Source of the DNA: Tetrapyrgos nigripes
Lineage: Eukaryota > Basidiomycota > Agaricomycetes > Agaricales > Campanellaceae
NCBI GenBank assembly: GCA_013368315.1
Contig: JAACJM010000039.1
Span: 186,001 to 250,000 of the forward strand
Length of the DNA stretch: 64,000 nt
Reading direction: 5' to 3'
Every line of letters begins with the position of its first letter. Within the stretch, counting starts at the first letter, position 1. The notes below the pieces were generated by a model that was given only the letters and a program-made list of their open reading frames with translations, made no database searches and was not told where the DNA came from. Positions 11,113 to 22,048 of the stretch are shown here, one piece after another. A program made the position numbers and the translations under genes.

Positions 11113-11818
11113 ATGTTCTCCACCTCTTTCTTCACCCTCGCCGCCTTGGCCGCTACTGCCATTGTTCAGGCTACACCTCTCACCACCCGTCAGGCAAACA
11201 CCTGCACTCCCAATGCTCAAGGAAGTGGCGTGTCCATCGTCAGTCTTGCCCACTCCGGTTTGGAGTTAGGTGTAGCCTCTTCTCCCATCTCTGGAACCAG
11301 GCTCGTCAGCTCCAGCTTCCGCTGGTCTTGCTGCACCCGATTTCCATATTCAACAGGATGGTCAGGCTATGCCTAGTTTCGCTGTGAGGTCAGTAGTCTG
11401 GTAACGTTACTATGGGTACTCGAAGAGCCAGAATTGACCAATTCCATTACTCCTGATTCTAGGGACGTTACCGACAACAATCTCGCTATTACCTTCGTCA
11501 CTGCTCAGGATCTTGAGCTTAAGACTGCCTCTAACAGCGGTAACGATCCGTGAGTACAAAACCCAACGTCTTGTAGATGTTCCTCTAATCTAACGAAACA
11601 TATCTTTTTGTAGTAACCAACTCTGGGAAATCACTTGCGACACTTGCCTCACTCCTGGTGCTCCCGTTACCCCTGGTACCGTTGTTGGCAATAACTGCCG
11701 CGTCAGGGTTCATGGAAACGACATCGTTTGTGTGACTATTGGTCAATCTGCTGGTGCCCCTGTCACTGTGGGTGCTTGCAATGGAGGTGCTGCTCAGGAG
11801 TTCAAGATTGTGGCTTGA
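11113..11818 (+). CDS. Small secreted protein of unknown function
   Basis: I do not recognise a named domain. The start MFSTSFFTLAALAATAIVQA is a clear signal peptide, followed by TPLTTRQ, which may hold a processing site, and a Cys. Two introns are well marked: 11389-11462, and 11550-11613, which joins as GNDPNQLW. The last exon encodes a region with paired cysteines (ITCDTC), GTVVGNNC, and a final AAQEFKIVA before the TGA at 11816. The overall pattern of short beta-like blocks with cysteines suits a small secreted beta-rich protein. Between 11235 and 11330 the frame must shift once. A 43-nt intron from 11256 is possible, but a single-base indel would explain it equally well. A TATA box and C/T leader suggest strong expression. 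Confidence 0.65.
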
Positions 11819-12902
11819 GGATTAGAGCTCGAGTAGGATACGTGCAACTCGGACTCAGGCTGTCAGTTATTACCAGCGACCCTTGTTGATAACTTGATGG
11901 ATTGGGATTCGTACACACATGCTTGGAAGGGACTTCGGTTCATTACTTGGATTTTCAGAGTACAACCCTGTCTTTGAGTAGTAGTTTATTTATCTGCATA
12001 TAATATAGTGATTGTTTACTGTACATATTTTTCCTAGTCGTCGTCATTCACAAGACAAGGAGTCTGATTTCAGTAGAGAAAATTCGTACTTAAGATGAAC
12101 CTGAGAATCGAGAATGTGCCGTAAGTAAATTCTTGTAAGTAGCAATCAGATCAAAGGTCCAGGAACGAAGCCGAGTTAGCTAAATCACATCCTCAAGCAT
12201 TTCGCAGTAAGAAATAAAGACAAAGCAAAGACAAAGTTCAAACTGAACATTCATGACAGCGGTACTATTCTCATCGTCCGTTGATTCCGGATTCGATTGT
12301 ATCAGGCCGGGCCAGGCCTTGTTTTCCCCTTCTTCTCCCTTGACTTCTGGGCGCGGCGAGGCGCTGGTGGTTTTGAAACGCGAATTCTTCCGGGAGTCCA
12401 GTCAGCGATCTCAAAGTGCTTTTCATCCTGCCAGCAGGATTATACTGGAGGCAGAGAACAAGAGTATCAGCGAAGGGCTATATGGACCCGACAGAGACAG
12501 AGACAAGGACAGGAGGCGACGGCCACTACGAGGACTTCGACGTATGCCTTAGGTAAAGGCCAGCACTGACCGACAGAGATGGAACGCAAGGTATTCTTTT
12601 TGGATACCGTGTCTAATTCTGTCCAAGGGTTTGGGAATATACATCAAACCGAGTAGCTGTGCTCAGCTGAACGACATTACGGACTTGGTTGGCCGTTCTA
12701 GCTCCTAAGGAAGTGGAAGTTTCGTATACATTTCCGGGTTGTCGTGGTTCTCCACACGAGGAGGAGGAGCATGACACATTAATATTATCGAATTCGAATT
12801 TTCGAGCTTGATAAGGACCCATGGTTTCGCATAAATACCCCCGAGCTTCGCGCTTCCCCCCTCCCTGACTCTTCCCTTTCCACCCCGTCCCTATCTTGAA
12901 CG
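11819..12902. other. Intergenic, with a TATA-like site before the transporter
   Basis: It contains the 3' end of the secreted-protein gene and the promoter of the MFS gene. A CATAAATA site is at about 12830-12837, roughly 70 bp before the ATG at 12903, with a C-rich leader after it. Short open frames at 12253-12570 and on the minus strand at 12613-12948 have no motifs and I do not call them genes. Confidence 0.4.
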
Positions 12903-15262
12903 ATGTCCGACCACGAAAAAGGTATTGGGAGTGATGATGGGTCCGCACGGGTCGTCTATGGGCAACGGAAGGGGCTAAAGCGATTCTATTACCATCCTAC
13001 CACACAGGTGAGTGGTTTTATCCTTTTTACTTCGACTTCTCAATCTAAGCTATCGGGGTAGGTATGCCTGCTGGGATTCGTATGCTTCATGTGTCCTGGT
13101 ATATCAACGATCTTGCTCTCTGCGAAATAACATCAAGTTTTAACCCTGTCCTTTTTCTTTCCGGAAAGGTTTGTTCAACGCTGTCAATGGTCTTGGCGGA
13201 GGAGGACAACTTGATCTGACGACAAGTGCAAACGCCAATGTCGCAGTCTATGCGACCTTTGCAATTGGAGGCTTTTTCGCTGGGTATGTAGTCTGTTGCT
13301 CGTGTGCCGTCCAACTCACCCATTCACTCGGATCTCTAGATCTATCAACAATACCATCGGCTCAAAACGTACTCTTCAGTTGGGAAGTTTTGGATATTGC
13401 TTGTACATCGGGTCGTACCTGTAAACCATTTCATTTCTTCAGAGCTCACTTTTTTACTCATTCCGATCTCCGATTTTCCCACTCTTTGTTCTGATATTCA
13501 CAAATATCACAACTCCAAATATGTAAAGGGCCATCAACATTCACCCAGGAGCCGGTGCCTTCGTTATCACAGCTGGAGCCATTCTCGGACTCTGCGCTGG
13601 ATTGTTATGGGCTGCCCAAGGCGCTCTCATGTTAGCCTATCCAACCGAATCCGAAAAGGGCCGATTCATCGCGATATTTTGGGGCATCTTCAATTTGGGA
13701 GGAGTAGTAGGAGCTGCGGTATCTTTGGGACAGAATTTCCATTCAGAGGCTGGGAGTGGTGAGTTTTGCTTGCATCTTTATCTGATTAGGAATAAAGGAG
13801 CTAATTACTTCGCTGTTTTCTAGTTAACAATGGAACCTATGTATGGCTGCTATAAGCTCTTTCTGTGTCTAGCCTTTCTCTGATAAGCCTCTTCTTCTTC
13901 AGATTGGCTTCCTAGTCCTCACAGGCATCGGCATCTTCATCCCTACCCTCATGGCTGACCCCAAACGTATGGTCAGAACGGACGGAACGACAGTCAGGGT
14001 ACCTACACACCCTTCATGGAAAGTCCAGCTATATGGTCTATGGGTGACGTTAACTACAGATCCTATGATTCTGTTGTTGTTCCCTATGTTCTTTTGTTCG
14101 AATTGGTTCTATACGTGGCGTGAGTGCCTATTCTTTTCTCCAACTATACATGTCTATGCCTTCAAGAGGACTAACCGTTTTCCTTCCCTCTTCGACAGAA
14201 TTCAACGACTACAATGGAGCCATTTTCAACATCCGTGCACGTTCCCTCAACAATTTTGTCTACTGGACCTCTCAAATCATTGGATCTCTGGCTATTTCGT
14301 TCTTATTGGACTACAAAGGCCTAACGAGAAGAGCAAGAGCGTTCTCCAGTTGGGCCGTCTTGTTCGTCATGATCTTTGCTACGCATATTTGGGCTTATTT
14401 CTATCAGCGGTACGTGCTTGTACTGTGCCTGCTCTCGTTCCCTTCTCCGATACTTCTCTGTATTACTCCCTCTCCCTCTCTCCCTCTCCCTATCTCACTT
14501 ACTCCCCGGTTTCGATTCTGATTTTTCTTTCCCGTTCTGTCATCTGCAGAGACTACACCCGCCAAACGGCCACTAAAACCATCGACATCTACGACGCGGA
14601 ATTCGTTGGCAAAATATGGCTCTACATCTTTTTCGGGTTGTTGGACGCGATGTGGCAGAGTACAGCGTATTGGTACATGGGAGCCATGTCGAATGATGCG
14701 GGGAAGCTGGCGCATTTTGTTGGGTTTTGTGCGTGTTTCTTCAATCTGTGCATGGCCTGCGTTAGCATGTCTTCCTCATTAATTCTTTACCCTTTTCAAA
14801 CAGACAAATCCCTCCAATCAGCCGGAGCAGCAGGTATCTGGCGTGCAGACGCCGTCGGATTACCTTATATGAATATTTTCATTTCGACATGGGTTCTCCT
14901 TGTAGCGGGATTGTTGTTCGCTCTGCCAATGTTATATTTGAGGGTGCAGAATCATACGGTTGAGGAGATTATGTCAGTTTTGAGTCTTTCGTTTGCTTCT
15001 TTTGGTTTTCTGGTCTATTGGTCTTCGTCTGTACACTTGACTCTATTCTCGTTCTTGTTTCTGCTTGCCTTTTTGTCTCGTTTTTCTTCTACTCATTCTG
15101 AACTAACCCTAACACTGACGATTTACCCCTAGTGTCGAAGACGTTGGTCGAGTCAGAACCGTCGAAACCAAGAATTTGGATACCGTTCCAAACAAATCTG
15201 AAGGCTCACACAGCTCACACCTATATGGTCCGGAACAGACAGAGAACCACGCCCAGGCCTAG
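12903..15262 (+). CDS. MFS membrane transporter, UNC93-like (DUF895 type)
   Basis: Polytopic membrane protein of the major facilitator superfamily, UNC93-like branch; the substrate is unknown. Eleven exons join in phase: 12903-13007, 13062-13098, 13169-13283, 13340-13420, 13529-13758, 13824-13840, 13903-14119, 14199-14409, 14550-14728, 14804-14972 and 15133-15262, giving 496 residues. The soluble N-terminus is charged. Family-typical stretches include LFNAVNGLGGGGQ, YATFAIGGFFAGSINN, MLAYPTESEKGRF, then IFNLGGVVGAA, and FFCSNWFYTWQFNDYNGAIF. About eleven to twelve hydrophobic segments can be counted. Exon 6 is only 17 nt. The C-terminal tail is hydrophilic. A TATA-like site lies about 70 bp upstream. 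Confidence 0.9.
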
Positions 15263-15856
15263 GCCTATGGTCATATTTTCGTACTAATGCTGATTGTGAC
15301 CATACCTGGACTTTGGAGAGCTTTGGAGAGCTTTGGATTTTGGGACCTTTTGACCGACTTTCCTCGAGCTACATAGGACCCAGAGCGCAGCGAGGACTGA
15401 TGAAGCAGAGCTTTGGGTTCTACTTCCCAGTGGGGAGCACATGATCTATCTATGTATCATTTAATTCTTTTGTTGTATTGTTTTTGCTTTGCTTTGTCTC
15501 TACTGGAACATGGGAAGGAAGGAGCGACTAGTACCATTGTATATCATCCTCAACTTTGAGGGATGCACTTCCCCGGAAACAATTGTATGGCGTTGTTCAA
15601 CTGATAACGATCGACTTTGTGAGCGGAGAGCAACGGGTAGCTTGGACAGCAGCAGTTTGAATTCGACTTAGTTGTTCTGCATCGCCAGGTCCTTGAGAAC
15701 ATTGCCATTCTCCGAGTCAGAGTCAGGCTCTTCCTTCCCTATAAGTGGATTTGCTTTGAATGTTGAGCATCATGGTTGGTGCTCCGCTTATCGAATAAAT
15801 CCGACGGAGTTCGAAAACGAACTTGACACATCCGAGTCCATAGCATTGATACTCAC
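15263..15856. other. Intergenic region between the transporter and the HET pseudogene
   Basis: It should hold the transporter 3' untranslated region. A short duplicated AGAGCTTTGG unit is at about 15317-15335. No gene is supported. Confidence 0.4.
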
Positions 15857-16142
15857 TGCAACACAAAATGCGTCTCCTACACACGCGAACACTCGAGCTC
15901 AAGGAATTTTTGGCTTGTCTTCGGCAAAGATATCCCCCTCTACAGCATCCTCTCACATACTTGGAAAGATGACCAGGAAGTGACGTTCCAAGCCTGAGAA
16001 TTCCTCTATCCTACTGAAGAGATCAAGCAGAAGAGAGACTGCACGAAAATCGTGAAAGCTTGGTGACTATCCGAGAGATATGAGTTCCAATACATCTGGA
16101 TTGATACTTGTTGTATCAACAAGGACAGTAGCGCGGAGCTCT
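15857..16142 (+). pseudogene. Truncated HET-domain gene fragment, copy of the 5' end of the gene at 19605
   Basis: Bases 15857-16142 match 19594-19864 closely, starting just before the ATG (15868) and including MRLLHTRTLELKE. The copy is broken by an insertion of about 9 bp after the GAATT of codons 12-13. A 5-bp insertion then brings in a TGA after GTGACGTTCCAAG, and a TGA replaces the Arg codon before LSE. Similarity stops abruptly after GCGGAGCTCT. It is a partial duplication or the remnant of an older paralogue, separated from the intact gene by the carboxylesterase. Confidence 0.85.
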
Positions 16143-16549
16143 TCATCTACGGGATACAAGCAAGACGTCGCGATGTTTGAAGACTTGGTCACACTCGGAT
16201 AAGCCAGGGGCCTCGAATTTCAACGACTAGCGGTTTTTACGCAACTTTCTTGCTCAGTCAGCACCTCAATGGCCCCCAATTCCACCCCAGAGCGGCTTTT
16301 GCAACGACTTTTCGTGATCAGTCAGCACTAACCCCAGTCCAAGAGCAGTGAATGCCCCAGGAATGACTGCCCCACCAGCGTCTTTTCATGATCAGTCAGC
16401 GTACAACTAAGGCCCTAACCAATTTGCATACGATTACGCTCAAACCGTAATCGAAATCGGTTGAGCCTTACGTACAACTCTCAAGGCTACTTAAACACTG
16501 GGGTGGGGTGTTAAGTATTCGATTCTACTGATCCGGGTCTACACTCATC
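16143..16549. repeat. Intergenic region with three TCAGTCAGC motifs
   Basis: After the HET fragment ends, a (G)(A/C)TCAGTCAGC motif occurs at about 16254, 16318 and 16392 in similar surroundings (GCAACGACTTTTCGTGA-like, CGTCTTTTCATGA-like). The last part should be the promoter of the carboxylesterase. Confidence 0.4.
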
Positions 16550-18952
16550 ATGGCTCGGATACATACTACTCTAGGCCTTCTGCCGTGTATCTTAAGTCTT
16601 GCATCGTTGACACTGACGCTATGTCACCCCTTGGCTACCGCCAGTTCAGATCCACAAGTCTTCATCAACGATGTTACATTCATTGGACGGCGCACGTCAG
16701 GCAACGTCGAATTCTTTGGAGGTGAGCACTGCGTCGGGCTGGTTCGCAATATTGAGATCACTTCGTTAACATTTATGATGATCTATAGGTATCCCTTTCG
16801 CAGAAGCCCCAGTAGACGACCTCCGTCTAAGACCACCCGTGCTCAAGAGCCTCAAATCCAAGTCTGAGTTTGGACAACAGACGACTCAAAACACAACAAC
16901 GTTCAATGCAACACAATTCGGACCCTCTTGTATCCAGACCTTGCTTCCTGCGGATCAAATTTCGGAAGACTGTCTTAGCTTGAACATCTTTCGACCACGA
17001 CTCTCCAGAGCTGACGATGATAAGAGCAAGAGTGAAGGTCTACCGGTAATGGTGTGGTTTTATGGAGGTGGTTTCATCGTTGGGTCGGCCTCTCAATACG
17101 ATGGGACACCCCTTGTCAACCGGAGTGTTTACAGGGTACGCATTGCGCGAAGCGTTGAGTTTACGCTAGTATCTGCATTCTCACTGACCATATTACTATT
17201 ACACAGGAAACCCCAACCATCCTCATCACTGCCAACTACCGCTTGGGACCATTGGGATTTCCACGTGGAGACGACGTTGCTCGGGAGGCTGTGACAGGGT
17301 CTGGTATCTTGAACCTTGGGTTGCAAGATAATATCGCAGCTTTGCAGTGGATCCAAGAAAATGTCGCATTCTTTGGGGGTGATCCGTCCAAGGTGAGCTG
17401 ATCTCCCGTGTATACTCTTCTGAAAACTTACTGATAATTTGTTAGGTGACGGTGTTTGGAGAAAGCGCTGGAGCTTTCGCTATACAGCTCTTACTGTTGA
17501 GGGGTAAATTGCAAAGTCTTGCGAGGGGTGCGGTAAGTGAACTGAGCCGACTTCGTTTATCGTCCGTTTTTCCAAGTCTCATTATGATAACGTAGATCAT
17601 GGAGTCAACGGGTGGTTTACCAACCCTTTCTCCTTCGGGTTCTGCTGCGAATACAGCTTGGTCAAATTTCATGGAGGCTTTACCCCAATGCGCAAATACG
17701 TCTACGTCTCTGAATGACGTCGAATGCATAAGGAACCTCACCACCTCGGAGCTGATAGATGGATTCAACAATGCTCACATACTCTTCAATTCTCCTGCGG
17801 TGAGTGAATGGATACCTACCCTCGATAGCGAGATAGTTCCCGCTTTTCCGTCTACATTGAGACCTGCCCATGGAGCCGTGGAAGCCGTGGTGATTGGCTG
17901 CAATAAGGATGAAGGTACGACATTCATAAGTGTCCCATATTCACTGGCTTTGCTTCTAACTTTCCATGTTCTTTATATTCAGCAACGCTAGTCACAGCCC
18001 AAACCGCCAACTCCACCCAGGCGATAAGTGATAGAATCCTTTCAGCTCCTCCATCGCCTCCCGATGCTTCTACATTTGAAAGAGAGGCACAGCTCAAAGA
18101 GCTCGAGCACATCCTTAACCAGACTCTAGCTCTATACCCAAATAACCCTTCCCTAGGATCGCCTTTCGACACCGGGAACGAGACTTTTGGGTTAGATCCA
18201 GAGTACAAACGCACTGCGGCTGTATGTGAGTACGCCATTTGTCATTGTGCATTCCAGTGGGACGTCTCTATCCTAATAACGACCTTTTGTAGCAACGGAT
18301 ATGGAGTTCCAGTCTATGCGTCGGTTCCACCTTGATCAACAGCTCCTCCCAGCCGGTATTAGAAGCTATTCGTTCCTGTTTGCCGATCCAGACGCTGTGC
18401 CAGTACAAGACTTTGTCAATGGAAGCCCTGCGCCTGGGTCGTTGGGAGGTAAATATTTCATTTAATTCGTGCTATCACTCTCATACATCATACTCATCTT
18501 GCAGTGACACACTCCTCCGAGATATTCTATGTTTTTGGAACGCTCGCCGAACGTCCTGAAGTCAAACAAGTAACACCGACTGCAGCCAAACTCAGCGAGA
18601 TGATGATGGATTATTGGATTTCATTTGCGAATGTCCTGGACCCCAACGATGATAATGGGGCTAATCGTGAGTTCCTACGCCCTTTTCTCTCCAATTTACT
18701 AGTTGCTCATCGTGCATATGCCACTGCGCGTGCATCCATGAAGGTCCCGATTGGCCTGAATACACTGCTGAGAATCAGGTAAGTTTGCCGCCCCGTCGTC
18801 TTTGTGCTGGAGAGTAAATTTTCTGACTGACTGACTATACCTTGTAGATTATGTTGCAGCTAAATGGTCATAACACTACAGCTATTCCAGATGATTTCCG
18901 TAAAGAGCAGATAGCTCTCTTTAATAGGAATCCTGCGGTATTTGGGTATTAG
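16550..18952 (+). CDS. Secreted type-B carboxylesterase/lipase (alpha/beta hydrolase)
   Basis: Hydrolyses carboxylic ester bonds by a Ser-Glu-His triad. Ten exons join in phase: 16550-16721, 16789-17135, 17207-17392, 17446-17532, 17596-17914, 17983-18225, 18293-18448, 18505-18666, 18744-18778 and 18848-18952, giving 603 residues. The N-terminus is a hydrophobic signal peptide after MARIH. Family landmarks run in order: GIPFAEAP, SEDCLSLNIF, the oxyanion-hole YGGGFIVGS, ANYRLGPLGF, and the nucleophile elbow FGESAG (exon 4). An acidic triad member lies in GCNKDEAT and the His in HSSEIFYVFG. Several NxT/S sites suggest glycosylation. Length is within the range of fungal Candida rugosa-like lipases and esterases. 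It sits between a HET fragment and the intact HET gene. Confidence 0.9.
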
Positions 18953-19604
18953 ACTTAGTCAAATTCAGGCCCCAGCAAAAATAGATTCTCAGTCGAGCTA
19001 GCGTCCAGTAATACAACCCTAGTACTGCTCAGTGCGCAGTGCTTTCTTCCTTACTCCTCATGTTAACCTTGTGTCGGGGAAACTGGAAAGCTGTGGGGTT
19101 TCTCTCAACAGTACCACTGGCTTGCGAAGGGGCCTGACTAGCTTTGGCTTCAAACTGTCCATCACCATGATGATAGCTGTACGAGCATTTGACCTCTTAT
19201 AATACAGCGCAGACTCGAAGCTGTACATGTCATGTCTATAACACGGACACAGGCATTGATTGACACCGATATACGTGAGACACTTCGAAGCCCAAGCAAC
19301 AGCATTTTCGACCCAAAAGGGGAGACTCTGGTTTGACGCTTGGTATAAGACAACAGCTTGGGGAACGTTGTAGAACGAGTATGATACTCCTTCCCCAGAA
19401 TCCGTAGCAACTTCCCCTTGTACTCTGGATCTTTTCCCAAAGTTCTAGTAGACGCCAGCTTAGTGTGCCTTGAAAGAGAGAAAAGGACAATATTAGGCCT
19501 GAATGGTGAAGGGATTGCTGTAAAGGGTAAGACTTTCGTCAATAGCGGCCGTGTGCCATTGATATCAGTACTTACCTAGACTTAGATCTCTACCGCAACA
19601 CACA
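18953..19604. other. Intergenic region before the HET gene
   Basis: It contains the esterase 3' end and the HET promoter. Minus-strand open frames at 19162-19542 have no motif and are not called. Confidence 0.4.
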
Positions 19605-21845
19605 ATGCGTCTCCTACACACGCGAACACTCGAGCTCAAGGAATTCTTCGGCAAAGATATCCCTCTCTACGCCATCCTCTCACATACCTGGGAAGATAAC
19701 CAGGAAGTGACGTTCCAAGAATTCCTCTATCCCACTGAAGAGATCAAGCAGAAGAGAGGCTACACAAAAATCGTGAAAGCTTGTCGACTATCCGAGACAT
19801 ATGGGTTCCAATACGTCTGGATCGATACTTGTTGCATCAACAAGGACAGTAGCGCGGAGCTCTCTGAAGCAATCAACTCCATGTACCAGTACTACCGAAA
19901 TTCGGTGGTGTGTTATGCGTACTTGGAAGATGTTTGGAGCGATGAAGATCCGAGAAAGGAAGGCTCTCGGTTCAGGTGTAGCAAATGGTTCACTAGAGGG
20001 TGGACTCTCCAGGAATTGCTGGCGCCTTCGCGGTTGGTCTTCTTCGCTGCAGACTGGGTCGATATCGGGACGAAATCCAGCCTGGAGGACATCATTCAGG
20101 CCGAAACTGGTATTCCTTCCACTGTCCTACATTCCCTCTCCAAACTACAGGATATCAGTGTTGCGCAAAAAATGTCCTGGGCAGCGAAGCGGGCGACAAC
20201 GAGGGAAGAGGATCTGGCGTATTGCTTGATGGGTATTGTTGGTGTCAATATGCCGACGTTGTACGGAGAAGGGGGTGCAAGGGCATTTATACGGCTGCAG
20301 GAGGAGATAATCAAGCGTTCGGCAGACCAAAGCATCTTTGCTTGGAAGGCGCAGAATGGCGAAGAGACGAGCAGGGGTTTACTAGCGAGGTCTCCCGCTG
20401 AGTTCCTCAGTTCCGGAAGGGTGCGTGCATCAGGCGGCAGGGATATCACGACCTATTCCATGACCAATCGAGGGTTATGCATAAAGTTGCCTCTGATACC
20501 TCTCGATGACCAGCTGGCTGTGTGTCTCGAGGGACAGCTGGAAGACCGCAATTTGTCTTTCGCCATCTTCGACTGTCAGTTGGAAGGCAGAGACCAGGAC
20601 CAAGCGCTCGGAATCTTTCTCGAAAGGGTGTCCGACGCAAACCAGTTCGTCAGGGTAAAACCAGACCAGATTGTCCTGGGACATAGGTGGTCGACGGTTT
20701 CCTATCTCAAACAAGAGATATATGTGATGGAACCGGATATCGTGATCTCCCAGATCGTCAAACCATTCAGAAGATCGTTTTGGACTGTCGTCACGACTTC
20801 GGGAAACATTCGCAACGTCCCGAGGCCGGATATGCTGGCATCACCTACTGGAAATGCCAATGCAGTCCAGACGGACGATCGGTCTGATTATGCTATCGTA
20901 GAGACGTTCCCAGAATTCGAGTCGATCAAATGGATGTCTCCGCTGGATATCGAATTGGAGATGAAGGACGCGCAGAAGAGCTCCAGGGAGTCAATTATAT
21001 CGGGGCTAGTCCTCAGGGGACGGGAGATAGGAATGATTAAGGTACAAAGCACACAACACGAAGAGAGCTTTGTGGTCGTCTTTGGACGAAATGAACGCAT
21101 CTGGGCGGATATTCTGACTCCAGAAGAGTGGCAGCTCTTCAGGGCGGACAGTCGCCAGATATCGATGGCGCAGAATGTGGACAGAGTGGGCAAATCTCTG
21201 AAGGTTACAAAGCGGACTTCTGTGTCGGTGGCGCTGAAGAAATTCCACAACTCCAATCAGTTTCTGGTTGAAGTCGATATTCGAGAGAAGATGACAATAC
21301 CATACATCACAACTAGACTTCCACCACCTCTCGAATACGGCTTTTCAGTGACAATTGAAGCGGATCCGGAGCTTCGTGTCGGTATTTGGGCTACAACATT
21401 CCCTGCTGACATCTGGAATCCTAGTAAGGAGAAGGAAGCGGAGGTGGAAGCCCAACCAGGCCTCCCAAGCGAAGTCTTTCTTCCAATACCCAGCAGCAGG
21501 GAACCAGGTATTGTCTTCTTCTACGATTTGACACAATCCCGAAAACCTTTGTTTGCAGTGATGATGGGGATCCGCGACTTCAGGGCGCTGGCGACATTCG
21601 TATACGAAATGCGATTGTCCTCATCGGACCCAGACGAATGGACAAGTCTCTGCCTACGACACTGGGCGTTGGCGACTTTCGATGCATCAGCTAAATCTCC
21701 ATTGTCCCCTTCTCTTCCTGCGTCAAGTTCGTTATCTTTAGATAGTTTACATCCTATACGCCAAGTCACCATCAATGTTAAGGAGAATACAGAACTAGAT
21801 CAGTATGTCACTCACAGAGCATTAATCAAAATAAATGGTGTTTGA
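19605..21845 (+). CDS. HET-domain protein (heterokaryon incompatibility type)
   Basis: Single-exon gene of 746 residues. The HET domain occupies roughly residues 20-160. It carries its three classical blocks: YAILSHTWED; then the block around ACRLSETYGFQYVWIDTCCI followed by NKDSSAELSEAINSMY; and WFTRGWTLQELLAP. HET domains share a TIR-like fold and trigger programmed cell death when incompatible mycelia fuse. The rest has no NACHT, ankyrin or WD repeats that I can see. It holds a helix with LAYCLMGIVGVNMPTLYGEG, common right after HET in basidiomycete proteins, and a long C-terminal region of unknown role. A broken copy of its 5' end lies at 15857-16142. The lack of introns contrasts with its neighbours. 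Confidence 0.92.
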   Translation: MRLLHTRTLELKEFFGKDIPLYAILSHTWEDNQEVTFQEFLYPTEEIKQKRGYTKIVKACRLSETYGFQYVWIDTCCINKDSSAELSEAINSMYQYYRNSVVCYAYLEDVWSDEDPRKEGSRFRCSKWFTRGWTLQELLAPSRLVFFAADWVDIGTKSSLEDIIQAETGIPSTVLHSLSKLQDISVAQKMSWAAKRATTREEDLAYCLMGIVGVNMPTLYGEGGARAFIRLQEEIIKRSADQSIFAWKAQNGEETSRGLLARSPAEFLSSGRVRASGGRDITTYSMTNRGLCIKLPLIPLDDQLAVCLEGQLEDRNLSFAIFDCQLEGRDQDQALGIFLERVSDANQFVRVKPDQIVLGHRWSTVSYLKQEIYVMEPDIVISQIVKPFRRSFWTVVTTSGNIRNVPRPDMLASPTGNANAVQTDDRSDYAIVETFPEFESIKWMSPLDIELEMKDAQKSSRESIISGLVLRGREIGMIKVQSTQHEESFVVVFGRNERIWADILTPEEWQLFRADSRQISMAQNVDRVGKSLKVTKRTSVSVALKKFHNSNQFLVEVDIREKMTIPYITTRLPPPLEYGFSVTIEADPELRVGIWATTFPADIWNPSKEKEAEVEAQPGLPSEVFLPIPSSREPGIVFFYDLTQSRKPLFAVMMGIRDFRALATFVYEMRLSSSDPDEWTSLCLRHWALATFDASAKSPLSPSLPASSSLSLDSLHPIRQVTINVKENTELDQYVTHRALIKINGV

Positions 21846-22048
21846 ATATGTCCAAACTTGTTGAGTTGAATGCCTTTTGCTTTTTGCATAGTAGAACTGC
21901 CAGTGTGCCCATTTGGTGTACGTAGATCATCCCGAGATGGCAACAGCTGCGGATGAACCGCGCTCGGAAAGCTTTGTAATCCAACGCTACTCTCCTGAAT
22001 TCTCCTCCCAAAGTTGTCCCAAAGCACTGAAATTGCTCGGCAGCGAAA
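21846..22048. other. Intergenic/5' leader of the BAR-domain gene
   Basis: An upstream ATG at 21937 opens a frame of about 40 codons that overlaps the real start at 22049 out of frame. If it is transcribed it could act as a uORF; whether it lies in the mRNA is unknown. Confidence 0.3.

Noticed and set aside
16254..16405. Repeated TCAGTCAGC motifs as a CRISPR-like array
   Set aside because: Only three short, imperfect copies with irregular spacing, in a eukaryotic genome.
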